A DNA stretch of 64,000 nt from JADFJB01 sp964464595 (GTDB lineage Bacteria; Zhuqueibacterota; JdFR-76; DREG01), in contig CAYXGW010000006.1 in the NCBI GenBank assembly GCA_964464595.1, positions 1 through 64,000 on the forward strand. The letters run 5' to 3'. A program made the translations under genes and the position numbers. A model generated the notes under the pieces. That model ran no database searches and was not told the DNA's origin. It was given only the letters and a program-made list of their open reading frames with translations. Each line of letters opens with the position of its first letter. Within the stretch, counting starts at the first letter, position 1. Shown one piece after another: positions 50,203 through 59,975 of the stretch.

Positions 50203-52248
50203 ATGGTAAAAAATAGGGTAGTAACGAAGATTCAATCCATCTTAATTATTGCTTTAGCTGTAAGAATCTTGTTATTTTCAGGAATTCTGCTTAATAATCC
50301 TGATGGATTTTTTACGAGAGATTCATATGACTACAACCAAATTGCTGATAACATTGTGCACCATGCTTCTTTTAGCCAGAATTCTTCTCCACCATTATTA
50401 CCAGATCATAGTAGAACAACACTTTACCCAATATATATAAGTTTATTCAAATGGGTTGGTTTAGGACCATCAAGTATGATTTTTTTTCAGATCTTGTTAT
50501 CTGTGGCTACTACATTATTTGTGATCTTGATAACCTATAAGTTAGTTGATAATTGGAATTCAGCGTTGTTTGCCGGAGGAATTATAGCTCTTGACTTTCC
50601 ATCAATAGCGCTTTCCAATGTCCTCCTGACAGAAGCAATTTTCACATTCCTTCTTACCTTATCCATCTTTTGTTTGGTTCTATATTTTAAGAATGATTCA
50701 AAATTTCAACTTTTGTTCTCATTTTCTGCTTTATTAGGTCTAACGATTCTTTATAGACCTATTTCAGTTTTTTTACCAATTTTTATCATACCTCTTTTTT
50801 TTGTTTTTTTGGGGTTCAAAAAACTTAAAATATTACACAGTTTATCCATTGTAATTTTAACAAGTTTTCTAGTTATTTCTCCATGGATGTATAGAAACCA
50901 GGTTGTTTTTGGTTCTCCTGTCATTAGCACAATCGGGTATAATAATTTATTATATTATCGAGCTGCGGGGGTTATTTCAATCAAAGAAAGTATATCAAGA
51001 CCAAATGTTGTGGAAAAGTTAAAAGAAAAAACCAGAGCAGAATTTAATGGTGATATTGAAAAGGATTCAATAGGATTAAAAAAATATGAAGCCAGGATGG
51101 GTAGTTCAATAATTTTGCACAATCTACCTTTATATATTCGAAATCATGTTATTTCAGTCTTTAATATGCTTTTCAGACCCATTCGCAGCACATTTGACTT
51201 ACAGCTTGGTTTTGTTGAAAGTGGAACATCTCTGACAGAGTGGGGCGAGGAGTACGAATCTTCAATCTTTTCCAGATTCTTTAAGCAAACCAGCCCATTA
51301 ACTGTTTTTCTCGTCGTTATTCAACTACCATTGTTATTAATTTTATGGGTTGGATTTATATATGGCATGATTTATTTTTTTGTAAAAAAGAAGACACTCC
51401 CATTTTCATTATTATTAATTTTAGTGCTGTATTTTTGTATTATGTCAGGAGGTCCGGAAGCATGGGCGCGTTTCAGAGTGCCGATTGTGCCATTTTTAAG
51501 TATTGGCTGTGGAATTGGACTCGCAACGATTTTTGAGCAAATCAAAGGGAAATCGATAGAAAAAAATAAGGGCACGGAGGATACCAATGGGTTTAATCCA
51601 TCCTATATATGGAAAAGAAATGATGTTCTGGATTTAGTGCCAGCAAATGTAAAGAATATTCTTGATGTTGGTTGTAGCAACGGAACGTTGGGTGGACAAA
51701 TAAAAGATAAATTTCCCGCCAGTGAAGTTTGTGGTATTGAACTGAATAAAGAAATGGCAGAAAGAGCTTTAGAGAAAATTGATCGAGTTATTGTTGGTAA
51801 TATTGAGCGTCAGGACTTAGCTAAACTTTTCAACTCCAATTATTTTGACTGTATTATTTTTGCTGACTTACTTGAACATTTACAAGATCCGTGGCGCGTA
51901 TTAAAAGATATGACCAAATACTTAAAAGCTGATGGAACAATCATTGCCTCAATGCCCAATGTCAGGCATTATAGTTCAATTTTTAATCTTTTGTTTAAAG
52001 GCTATTGGCCTTATCGTGATAGAGGGATTCACGATCGAACACATCTCCGTTTTTTTACAAAAAAGAATATTATAGAATTATTTCAAAGTGCTGAATTGCA
52101 AATAATTAATATTATTCCACATTATCGAATAATCGAAAAACCATATAAGATTAACAGAATCTCACGATTTTTTGCGATTCCACCGTTTAGAGAATTTCTT
52201 GCATTTCAGTATTTAATAGTTGCCAAAGTTAGAAATACTAAAGCATGA
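50203..52248 (+). CDS. Fusion of a membrane glycosyltransferase (GT39/ArnT-like) with a SAM methyltransferase
   Basis: The 681-residue protein has two parts. Residues 1-440 contain about 11 helices and the early periplasmic loop 'DSYDYNQIADNI' of GT39/ArnT/PMT-type lipid-linked sugar transferases, with SPWMYRNQVVFG later. Residues about 460-680 are a class I methyltransferase: ILDVGCSNGTLGGQ (SAM motif I), GIELNKEM, FADLLEHLQDP and DGTIIASMPNVRH. No stop or start separates them. Physical linkage suggests that the methylated product or its carrier is linked to the transfer step, although the domains might face opposite sides of the membrane. The stop overlaps the next gene. Confidence 0.85.
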   Translation: MVKNRVVTKIQSILIIALAVRILLFSGILLNNPDGFFTRDSYDYNQIADNIVHHASFSQNSSPPLLPDHSRTTLYPIYISLFKWVGLGPSSMIFFQILLSVATTLFVILITYKLVDNWNSALFAGGIIALDFPSIALSNVLLTEAIFTFLLTLSIFCLVLYFKNDSKFQLLFSFSALLGLTILYRPISVFLPIFIIPLFFVFLGFKKLKILHSLSIVILTSFLVISPWMYRNQVVFGSPVISTIGYNNLLYYRAAGVISIKESISRPNVVEKLKEKTRAEFNGDIEKDSIGLKKYEARMGSSIILHNLPLYIRNHVISVFNMLFRPIRSTFDLQLGFVESGTSLTEWGEEYESSIFSRFFKQTSPLTVFLVVIQLPLLLILWVGFIYGMIYFFVKKKTLPFSLLLILVLYFCIMSGGPEAWARFRVPIVPFLSIGCGIGLATIFEQIKGKSIEKNKGTEDTNGFNPSYIWKRNDVLDLVPANVKNILDVGCSNGTLGGQIKDKFPASEVCGIELNKEMAERALEKIDRVIVGNIERQDLAKLFNSNYFDCIIFADLLEHLQDPWRVLKDMTKYLKADGTIIASMPNVRHYSSIFNLLFKGYWPYRDRGIHDRTHLRFFTKKNIIELFQSAELQIINIIPHYRIIEKPYKINRISRFFAIPPFREFLAFQYLIVAKVRNTKA

Positions 52249-53318
52249 AAGTTTTGTTTTTCGTTGTCTTTCCCGAAATTAATGCCGGAAGTAGGTACCG
52301 TGTTTATAAATACCTTAACTATTTGAAGAAAGAGAATATCGAGTTCATTGTCTGCCCCCCAATGTCAAATTCATTATTTCAAATACTATATCAAACGAAT
52401 AATCCGGTAAAAAAATTTTTATTCTATATAGTAACTTACCTGGTAAGATTAAAACAACTAATAAAGGTTAGAAATTATGATATTATTTTTATTCACCAAG
52501 GTCTTTGTTACTTCGGTCCACCAATACTCGAATATTTGATCACTAAACTAAATAATAATTTGATTTATGACGTTGACGACGCTCATTTTGTAAAACCTGC
52601 TTTTTCAACCGGAATAGCTGCACGTTTTCTGGATAGAAAGAGAATAGCAAAGCTAGCTATTATATCAAAACACATAATTGTTAGTGTTGATTTCATAAAA
52701 TCCTATGTTCAAAAATATAACTCTAATATTACTATTATCCCTACTTCAATAGATTTCGAGAGATATACTTTAAAGAGTTATGAGAAAAAGGTAAATCGAT
52801 CCATAATCATAGGGTGGGCCGGATCGCCATCGGGATTTATTTATCTTCGAGAGCTAGAAGATGTTTTCAAAAGACTGGCAAAACTATATAATGTTAAACT
52901 TAAGATTATAAGTTCTTCACCTTTTAAGTGTGATAATATTGACGTTATTAATTGTCAGTGGAAATTAGAGAATGAAATAGAAGATTTGCAAAGTTTGGAT
53001 ATAGGCATTATGCCTCTTGCTGATGAGGACTTTGAAAGAGGTAAAGGTGGTTTTAAGATAATTCAATACATGGGCGTTGGATTGCCGGTTATTAGTTCCC
53101 CCGTTGGGGTTAACACAGAAATGATTCACGATAATGTTAATGGCTTTCTGGCGAAAACGAAAGAAGATTGGTTTAAAAAACTGTCTCTTTTAATAATTGA
53201 TGAAAATGTAAGGGAAGAACTCGGAAGAAAAGCAAGAGAGAGTATTAAAGATAAATTTACTATTAAAGCAAATGCCCCGGTCTTTTTGCAGGTTCTAAAA
53301 AGTAATTTTCGGGAATGA
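52245..53318 (+). CDS. Glycosyltransferase family 4-like
   Basis: The 357-residue protein starts at ATG 52245, overlapping the previous stop (ATGA). It has VLFFVVFPEINAGSRYRVYKY at the N-terminus, YDVDDAHF in the first lobe and the donor-binding half with IIGWAGSPSGF and KIIQYMGVGLPVISSPVG. These are GT-B, GT4-like features. After it there is a 184-base gap holding only a 23-codon frame that I cannot support. Confidence 0.82.
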   Translation: MKVLFFVVFPEINAGSRYRVYKYLNYLKKENIEFIVCPPMSNSLFQILYQTNNPVKKFLFYIVTYLVRLKQLIKVRNYDIIFIHQGLCYFGPPILEYLITKLNNNLIYDVDDAHFVKPAFSTGIAARFLDRKRIAKLAIISKHIIVSVDFIKSYVQKYNSNITIIPTSIDFERYTLKSYEKKVNRSIIIGWAGSPSGFIYLRELEDVFKRLAKLYNVKLKIISSSPFKCDNIDVINCQWKLENEIEDLQSLDIGIMPLADEDFERGKGGFKIIQYMGVGLPVISSPVGVNTEMIHDNVNGFLAKTKEDWFKKLSLLIIDENVREELGRKARESIKDKFTIKANAPVFLQVLKSNFRE

Positions 53319-53502
53319 ACTTTTAGAACAATATATTCACTTTATTTTAAACAACTCATTCCCCATTCACGTTATGATTGTTGCTCATCTTGGTGTAAAA
53401 AAAATAGATGGCATGACAGAACAGCTAACCAGTTTTAAATGAGATTATCCTAAAACTTACTAATGCAATGTTACTGTCCACTAACTAAACTAATTAATTA
53501 TT

Positions 53503-54609
53503 GTGAAAAAAATAGCTGTTTTATATATTATTCATACTTTAGAAAAAGGAGGCGCTGAACGATTACTGCTTTCGACAATTCGGGAAATCAACAAAATATT
53601 GAATGTTAACGTTTGTTCGATGTATGGCAAGGATGATTTAATTCAATTATTCTCGATGGAAAATATTCATGTTTTCAGACTCAATTGGAGAAACAAATTT
53701 AACCCACTAATGATATTTGAACTCATTCGTGTTTTTAGAAAAACCCGACCTGATATTGTTCATACTCATTTGTTTTTTGCATCTTTTTATGGTGGAATTG
53801 TTGCCTGGATATTTCGAATTCCTTTTCTTACAACCGAACATAATATTTCAAACTGGGAAAACAAAAATCTAATGGTATTGATTGCTAATCGATTTATCTC
53901 CAATCTTTGTAGCCAAAGGATTGCTGTTTCTGAAGCAGTTAAATCTGCTATTATTCAAAGAAATGGCATCCACAAGTCAAAAATAAAAGTAATTAGAAAT
54001 TGCATTGATATAAAAGAGTTTAGAAAATCTAATAAAATTGAAAACTACAACCGCATAAATGAATTTACTGTCGGTTCAATTGGACGGTTGGAAGACAGAA
54101 AGGGTTATGATATATTATTGAGAGCAATCGCAAATCTAAATTCGATGGGAATAAGTATAAAGTGTTTACTAGTTGGTGAAGGGAAGGATGAAAAAAAATT
54201 AAAACTACTTGCTACGGCATTAGGCATCCGGAATATTGTTGAATTCGTCGGTAGCCAATTAGAGGTTTCGTTATACATTCAAAAATTAGATGTTTTTATT
54301 TTGCCATCTCGTAGTGAGGGTTTTGGTATTGCTATATTAGAGGCAATGGCTGTTGGCTGTCCAGTTATTGCCTCAAAAGTCGGGGGGATATCTGAAATTA
54401 TTACACATGAGGTAAATGGTTTACTGGTTCCTGTTGAAGATATCCATGCGCTGGCTAAATCAATTTTAAGATTAAGAAATTTCCAATTTTCTAAACTGCT
54501 TGTCCAGAATGCTTATAAAACTGTCAAAAAGAATTATTCAGCGACGACCTATTCAAAAAAACTAATAAAAGAGTATAAGAGTTTAGTGCCAATCCAATGC
54601 ATTTTCTAA
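53503..54609 (+). CDS. Glycosyltransferase family 4
   Basis: The 368-residue protein starts at GTG 53503. HTLEKGGAERLLLSTI near the N-terminus and SRSEGFGIAILEAMAVGCPVIASKVGG (the EX7E motif of GT4) near the C-terminus make the family clear. VGSIGRLEDRKGYDILLRA marks the start of the second lobe. It acts in building the repeat unit; donor and linkage are unknown. Confidence 0.88.
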   Translation: MKKIAVLYIIHTLEKGGAERLLLSTIREINKILNVNVCSMYGKDDLIQLFSMENIHVFRLNWRNKFNPLMIFELIRVFRKTRPDIVHTHLFFASFYGGIVAWIFRIPFLTTEHNISNWENKNLMVLIANRFISNLCSQRIAVSEAVKSAIIQRNGIHKSKIKVIRNCIDIKEFRKSNKIENYNRINEFTVGSIGRLEDRKGYDILLRAIANLNSMGISIKCLLVGEGKDEKKLKLLATALGIRNIVEFVGSQLEVSLYIQKLDVFILPSRSEGFGIAILEAMAVGCPVIASKVGGISEIITHEVNGLLVPVEDIHALAKSILRLRNFQFSKLLVQNAYKTVKKNYSATTYSKKLIKEYKSLVPIQCIF

Positions 54610-54677
54610 AAGGATCTTTTAATAAAATTACTATCCGTTAATTGTAATTTATCATAAAATGATTAAAATAAGTTTTA

Positions 54678-55853
54678 ATGATACAAAAGCCTAAAATCCT
54701 TCACATAATCACAAACCTTCCTATTGGAGGTGCACAAGACAATACTCTGATTACAGTAGAACGCTTAAACCGGGAAAGATATTCAGTCGCCTTAATGTGT
54801 GCACCAGATGGTGAGTGGGTGCAGCGTGCGCGGGAAATTCCTGGACTGGATTTAATATTTGTTCCAAATTTGATTCAAAAAATTAATTTACTAAAAGATT
54901 TCGCTGCGTTTTGGAATATCTATAAATACATTCGCAGAGGTCAGTTTGAAATTGTTCATACTCACAGCTCTAAACCCGGGTTCTTAGGAAGAATTGCAGC
55001 AAGGATTGCAGGAGTACCTATCATTATTCACACCATTCACGGTTTTCCGTTTAATGATTTCATGAATCCGTTTCTCCGAAAGATCTTTATTCTAATTGAG
55101 CGATTGCTTACCCACTTTTCGGATTGTCTTGTTACTGTATCTAAGCTGAACCTTGAGAAAGCAGTTAAGCTTCGTATTGCCAAACGACAGAAATTTGTAA
55201 ATATATACAGCGGAATCGATTTTAAGAAATTTGATATAAAAGTTGATGTAAAATCCAAACGTTCAGAAATCGGAATTGTTGATGGTAGAACCGTTGTAGG
55301 AATGGTTGGTCGTCTCTCTCAGCAAAAAGCGCCTTGGAATTTTATTAAATCAGTCCCTCATGTTTTGGAGCGTTATAAAAATGCTGTATTTTTAATTGTC
55401 GGGGATGGTGAATTGATGTCCGAAATGAAAAAGCTCGCCTGTGATCTTGGGATAAACGATAATGTCTTATTTCTTGGATTCCGTGATGACTTGCCAGAAA
55501 TTCTTCGTATCTTAGACATCTATGTGTTAACATCGCAATGGGAAGGGTTAGGCAGATCGTTAACAGAAGCAATGTACGTAGGCTGCCCGGTTATAGCAAC
55601 AGGTGTTGAGGGGGTTCCGGAGTTGGTTCAGAATGATGAAACTGGTGTTCTGGTTCCAGTGAACGATCCTGTCGCTTTATCTAAAGAAATCAATAAGATG
55701 CTCTTAGACAAAGAAAAGCGCAATCGTTTGGGGCGAATGGCCAGTCTTAGAATTAATCAATCATTTAAGGCCAATATTATGGTTAAAAAGATTGATGAGC
55801 TTTATCAGAGATTATGTGCCAGCTTATTGAAAAGTAAAAACAAATGGAGTTAG
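54678..55853 (+). CDS. Glycosyltransferase family 4
   Basis: The 391-residue protein has HIITNLPIGGAQDNTLIT at the start, HTHSSKPGFLGRIAARIAGVPIIIHTIHG in the first lobe, and VGMVGRLSQQKAP and SQWEGLGRSLTEAMYVGCPVIATGVEG in the second. The HSSKPGFLGR motif is shared with enzymes that add sugars to undecaprenyl-linked intermediates. It is separated by 68 bases from the previous gene and is probably part of the same transcript. Confidence 0.88.
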   Translation: MIQKPKILHIITNLPIGGAQDNTLITVERLNRERYSVALMCAPDGEWVQRAREIPGLDLIFVPNLIQKINLLKDFAAFWNIYKYIRRGQFEIVHTHSSKPGFLGRIAARIAGVPIIIHTIHGFPFNDFMNPFLRKIFILIERLLTHFSDCLVTVSKLNLEKAVKLRIAKRQKFVNIYSGIDFKKFDIKVDVKSKRSEIGIVDGRTVVGMVGRLSQQKAPWNFIKSVPHVLERYKNAVFLIVGDGELMSEMKKLACDLGINDNVLFLGFRDDLPEILRILDIYVLTSQWEGLGRSLTEAMYVGCPVIATGVEGVPELVQNDETGVLVPVNDPVALSKEINKMLLDKEKRNRLGRMASLRINQSFKANIMVKKIDELYQRLCASLLKSKNKWS

Positions 55854-55923
55854 GAGTCTTGATTGGTTTCCCTATTTATGCCATTCAAAATTCAGTCAAT
55901 TATTTTAATTTATTGGAAGTGAT

Positions 55924-56868
55924 TTGTTACTGAATCGAGAAGATATTTTTGAATTGCTTAGATGTCCAAAGACAGGCGCTTCGTTGAAGAAAATAAGTGC
56001 AAAAAAATTAGTGTCGGATAATAAGGAAAAAATCGAATATGAAATAATTAACAGGTACCCGATTTTAGTTGATTTTGAACATAGTATTTTATCCAAAGAA
56101 ACAACTATGTTTAGAAGAGCAAAATCTGTTATTCAAAGAACAAACTATAAAGGTTTAAATAAATCGCTAAAAAAATTAGTATCTCCCAATAAAAAAATAA
56201 CAATCGAAAATGTAAATGAAATTCTTACGAGACTAAATTCCAGTAATTCTGAGTCAAAGGTATTAATAATCGGCGGCGGGGCCGTTGGGCAGGGAATGGA
56301 TTCTGTTTATGAAGAAGAATTTGTTCAACTAATTTCATTTGATATTTATGCATCTCCATATGTGCAGTTTGTCGCAGATGCACACAAGATTCCACTTCCT
56401 GAAAATTATTTTGATTGCGTGATAATTCAAGCAGTTCTAGAGCATGTATTGGAGCCAAATGTCGTTGTATCTGAAATCTATCGTGTGCTTAAACCGGGTG
56501 GTCTAGTATATGCTGAAACACCCTTTATGCAACACGTTCATGAAGGAGCTTATGATTTTACAAGATTTACGGAAAGCGGCCACCGCTATTTATTCAGGCA
56601 CTTTGAAAAAATAAAATCGGGCACTAATGGAGGACCAGGGACACAATTATTATGGTCAATTGACTTCTTTTTCCGTAGTCTTTTTAGATCCAGGATGGTC
56701 GGGAAATTTTTTAAAACCGCTTTTTTTTGGATACAAAAATTCGATAAAGTTATACCTGAAACATATTCAATCGATGCAGCAAGTGGAGTTTTCTTTTTAG
56801 GGTGCAAGAAGGATACTTTAATTAGTTCTAAAGATATCATTAAACATTACGGAGGGGCACAGCTTTAA
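55924..56868 (+). CDS. SAM methyltransferase with degenerate Trm112-like N-terminus
   Basis: The 314-residue protein starts at TTG 55924. Its first 55 residues (ELLRCPKTGASL to NRYPILVDF) resemble the Trm112/YcaR zinc-ribbon module, but only one Cys remains, so no zinc site is expected. Residues about 115-230 are a class I methyltransferase: VLIIGGGAVGQGMD (motif I), SFDIYASPYVQFVADAHKIPLPENYFD and LEHVLEPNVVVSEIYRVLKPGG. It probably methylates a sugar or lipid intermediate of the cluster. Confidence 0.82.
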   Translation: MLLNREDIFELLRCPKTGASLKKISAKKLVSDNKEKIEYEIINRYPILVDFEHSILSKETTMFRRAKSVIQRTNYKGLNKSLKKLVSPNKKITIENVNEILTRLNSSNSESKVLIIGGGAVGQGMDSVYEEEFVQLISFDIYASPYVQFVADAHKIPLPENYFDCVIIQAVLEHVLEPNVVVSEIYRVLKPGGLVYAETPFMQHVHEGAYDFTRFTESGHRYLFRHFEKIKSGTNGGPGTQLLWSIDFFFRSLFRSRMVGKFFKTAFFWIQKFDKVIPETYSIDAASGVFFLGCKKDTLISSKDIIKHYGGAQL

Positions 56869-57094
56869 TCTCCTTATCTTCACGATTTTGATGTCTTTAT
56901 TTTGCCATTTTGCCTTCTTTATAATATAACAGTAACAACTCGAGATTTTTTTCCATACTTACTTTTTACTTTCTTTTTGATTTGCATTTTTAATGGAAAT
57001 TTCATGCCCCTTTTTATAATATTGTGGATTGTTTTAAGTATTATTTATTAGGTGTTACAAACAATACTGCTGTACAATCTGATTGAAAATATTT

Positions 57095-57119
57095 ACCCGT
57101 ATTAAAAGGCGGGTTTTTT
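57095..57119 (+). terminator. Probable intrinsic terminator
   Basis: ACCCG (57095-57099) pairs with CGGGT (57110-57114), followed by a T-run to 57119. The stem is short, but its position between the methyltransferase and the initiating transferase gene suggests the end of one transcript. The gap 56869-57152 is otherwise without features. Confidence 0.55.
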
Positions 57120-57152
57120 GTGTGACTTTTAAGATCATGAAATTAATGGAAA

Positions 57153-58550
57153 ATGCCCAAAACCATAGAACGTATTTTATTATTCATAAGTGATTTTCTA
57201 GCCATTCAACTTGCTTTCGTAATTTGGGTCTTACTTCGAAAATACTTTGGCTATTTTACAGATTTCCCATTAAACGAATTATTTTTAATTTCCAGTATCA
57301 TTTATCTCTATTGGTTTTTGATTTTTTTCTTTTTCGGATTGTATCGGTCTTGGTACGCTCAATCTCGCTTTGATGAAGCTATCACATTAGGCAAGACAAT
57401 TACCTTCGGCGTAATACTCATATTTTTACTGACAGTGGATTTTTCACAAGATGTTGATAATCCCATGCCGTTAAGCAGGGCTTTAATAGCATCTTATTGG
57501 TTAGCATTATTACTAACAGTAACTTCCGCAAGAATGCTATTGCGCACCGCTCAAAGAAAATTTTTAGAGAAGGGAATTGGTGTTCGCAATACGTTAATCG
57601 TTGGTAGTGGTGAAAAAGCGAAAGAATTATATCAACGAGTTCTGGAATATCCTGCACTTGGTTATAAAGTGGTTGGCATGGTTTCCCTTGAACCGCAATC
57701 CGGTAAACCCGGTTCGGGCTTAAAACAATTAGGTCAGTTTTCTAACTTGAGTTCGGTAATGGTTGAACATAATGTTGAAGAACTGCTGATTGCCTTGGAG
57801 GAAGATGAGCATCAAAGAGTCTTTGAGATTATTGGGTCTTGCAATGGGCATAACGTAAATCTGAAAATCGTCCCGGATCTTTATGATATCATTGTTGGGC
57901 AAGCTAGAACCAACCAAATTTACGGATTCCCGCTCATTGAAATTTTACCGGAATTGATGCCGGCCTGGGAAATGAGAGTTAAAAGAATTATGGATATTGT
58001 GGTTGCATCTGTTTTTCTTGTCTTGTTATTACCTATTTGGATTATAGTTACAATTGCAATAAAACTGGATTCGAAGGGACCGCTATTTTATATCCAGGAT
58101 AGGGTTGGAAGAAATGAGAAAATATTTCGCATATTTAAATTTAGATCAATGATCCCGGATGCTGAATCTATTACAGGCCCGGTTTGGGCTGGTAAAAAAG
58201 ATTCTAGAACTACAAGGGTTGGAAGATTGCTAAGAAATCTTCGAATTGATGAAATACCCCAATTAATGAATATCATAAAGGGTGAAATGAGTTTAGTCGG
58301 GCCGCGACCCGAAAGACCTTATTTTGTCGAAAAATTAAAAAAGGAAATTCCATATTATTCAAGGAGGTTGCGAGTGCGGCCGGGAGTTACGGGATGGGCA
58401 CAGATAAAACACGTCTACGACAGATCTCTAGATGATGTCAAAAAGAAACTTCAGTTTGATTTATATTATCTGGAAAATATGTCACTTAGAATGGATTTGA
58501 AAATTATTTTAAGTACGATCTATACGGTTCTGTCAGGAAAAGGACAGTGA
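57153..58550 (+). CDS. Initiating polyprenyl-phosphate sugar transferase (WbaP/WcaJ family)
   Basis: The 465-residue protein has four to five N-terminal helices (about 5-130), a CoA-binding-like Rossmann domain (TLIVGSGEKAKELYQ, about 145-250), a further helix (about 280-302) and the C-terminal sugar-phosphate transferase domain with KFRSMIPDAE, LRNLRIDEIPQLMNIIKGEMSLVGPRPERP and RPGVTGWAQ. This family transfers a hexose-1-phosphate to undecaprenyl phosphate, the first step of repeat-unit assembly. The sugar (glucose or galactose) cannot be told. Confidence 0.93.
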   Translation: MPKTIERILLFISDFLAIQLAFVIWVLLRKYFGYFTDFPLNELFLISSIIYLYWFLIFFFFGLYRSWYAQSRFDEAITLGKTITFGVILIFLLTVDFSQDVDNPMPLSRALIASYWLALLLTVTSARMLLRTAQRKFLEKGIGVRNTLIVGSGEKAKELYQRVLEYPALGYKVVGMVSLEPQSGKPGSGLKQLGQFSNLSSVMVEHNVEELLIALEEDEHQRVFEIIGSCNGHNVNLKIVPDLYDIIVGQARTNQIYGFPLIEILPELMPAWEMRVKRIMDIVVASVFLVLLLPIWIIVTIAIKLDSKGPLFYIQDRVGRNEKIFRIFKFRSMIPDAESITGPVWAGKKDSRTTRVGRLLRNLRIDEIPQLMNIIKGEMSLVGPRPERPYFVEKLKKEIPYYSRRLRVRPGVTGWAQIKHVYDRSLDDVKKKLQFDLYYLENMSLRMDLKIILSTIYTVLSGKGQ

Positions 58551-58637
58551 ACCAATGAAGCATCGAGTATTATATAATAGACAATGGAATAATCAGTAAT
58601 GGATGGAGAATAATGAGTAATAAAGCAGAAGGTTTTC

Positions 58638-59744
58638 GTGCAAGTTAAATTAGTTGACCTGGTAGCACAATATAGTCAAATCAAAGATGAAATCGATGAA
58701 GCAATTCATTCTGTTATAGACAAGGGGCAATTCATACTTGGCCCGGCCAATTCTGAAATGGAGCAGAATCTTGCTGAATATAACGGTGTAAAGTATGCAT
58801 TAGGTTGTAATTCAGGAACAGATGCACTTCAGTTAGCAATGATGGCCAGTGAATATAAGCCAGGTGATGAAATTATATCCATTCCAATGACTTTTGTCGC
58901 TACCATAGAGGTTATAGTATTGCTTGGATTAAAGCCTGTTTTCGTGGATGTTGATCCAGAAACCTATTGTATAGACCCAAATTTAATTGAAGCAAAAATA
59001 ACCGATAAAACCAGGGCAATCATTCCGGTCCATTTGTATGGCCAGTCTGCTGATATGGATCCTATCATGGAGATTGCAAGGAAGCACAATCTGGATGTAA
59101 TCGAAGATTGTGCGCAAGCAATTGGCGCAACTTATAAAGGGCAAAAAACAGGCTCTATGGGTAATTCTAGTTGTCTCAGTTTTTTTCCGGCTAAAAATTT
59201 AGGCGCCTATGGCGATGCGGGAGCAGTTTTAACAAATAATGATGAATTTGCAGAAAAAATTAAAATGATTCGAGTACATGGCTCGCAATCAAAATATGAA
59301 CACACTTTGCTGGGGATTAATAGCCGGCTGGATTCCATTCAGGCAGCAGTGATAAATGTTAAATTGAAATATATTGACAAATGGAATGAATTACGCCGAA
59401 AACATGCTGCAAGATATACTGAATTATTAAGTGACATTCCGGAACTTGTCTGTCCGGCTATCGCAGATGAAAATCAACATGTTTTTCATCAATATACTTT
59501 ACTGCTCAACGACAGGTTTGGATTGCAGAATATTCTGCGAGAGCGAGGTATAGCAACCGGCATTCATTATCCCATCCCACTTCATTTACAGCCTGCATTT
59601 AAAATTTTGGGTTATAAAGAAAATGATTTTCCAATTTCAGAATCAGTGGCAAAAAAAGTTATATCCTTACCTATTTATCCGGAATTACCTATTGATCATC
59701 AAGATTATGTTGTGGAGCAAATTCATCAATTCATTAATAATTAA
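58638..59744 (+). CDS. DegT/DnrJ/EryC1/StrS aminotransferase (WbpE-like)
   Basis: The 368-residue PLP enzyme starts at GTG 58638. It has VKLVDLVAQYSQIKDEI, the ALGCNSGTDALQLAM motif, VHLYGQSADMDPIM, EDCAQAIGATYKG and the PLP-lysine region FFPAKNLGAYGDAGAV. The QVKLVDL and AQYSQIKDEI start is typical of WbpE/DegT members acting on UDP-3-keto-uronic acid sugars. Together with the WbpA-like dehydrogenase it points to a di-amino uronic acid, but WbpB and WbpD partners are not in this window. Confidence 0.9.
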   Translation: MQVKLVDLVAQYSQIKDEIDEAIHSVIDKGQFILGPANSEMEQNLAEYNGVKYALGCNSGTDALQLAMMASEYKPGDEIISIPMTFVATIEVIVLLGLKPVFVDVDPETYCIDPNLIEAKITDKTRAIIPVHLYGQSADMDPIMEIARKHNLDVIEDCAQAIGATYKGQKTGSMGNSSCLSFFPAKNLGAYGDAGAVLTNNDEFAEKIKMIRVHGSQSKYEHTLLGINSRLDSIQAAVINVKLKYIDKWNELRRKHAARYTELLSDIPELVCPAIADENQHVFHQYTLLLNDRFGLQNILRERGIATGIHYPIPLHLQPAFKILGYKENDFPISESVAKKVISLPIYPELPIDHQDYVVEQIHQFINN

Positions 59745-59975
59745 TGGAGCTTTGCCTCAAACCGACAAGTAGTGATACCAATACTCAAATTGATTCGGAT
59801 GTAAAATGATACTAGTCTGCCTTCATCAAGGAACTAGTTTTGGTGTCTATTTTTGATCTAAGCAATAAAGCTTATCTTTAAAGATATGGGTTCATTTACA
59901 AAGTTTTCACCTTACGAAACATTTTAACGTTAGCTTGTAAAGCTTCAAAATCTCCAATTAAAAGGTTATGATTTT

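Noticed and set aside
53319..53502. A 23-codon frame (starting about 53375) in the gap between two glycosyltransferases
   Set aside because: Too short, no ribosome-binding site and no recognisable similarity.
59745..59975. Possible T-box or other leader RNA before serS
   Set aside because: No T-box sequence, specifier loop or terminator/antiterminator pair could be seen.
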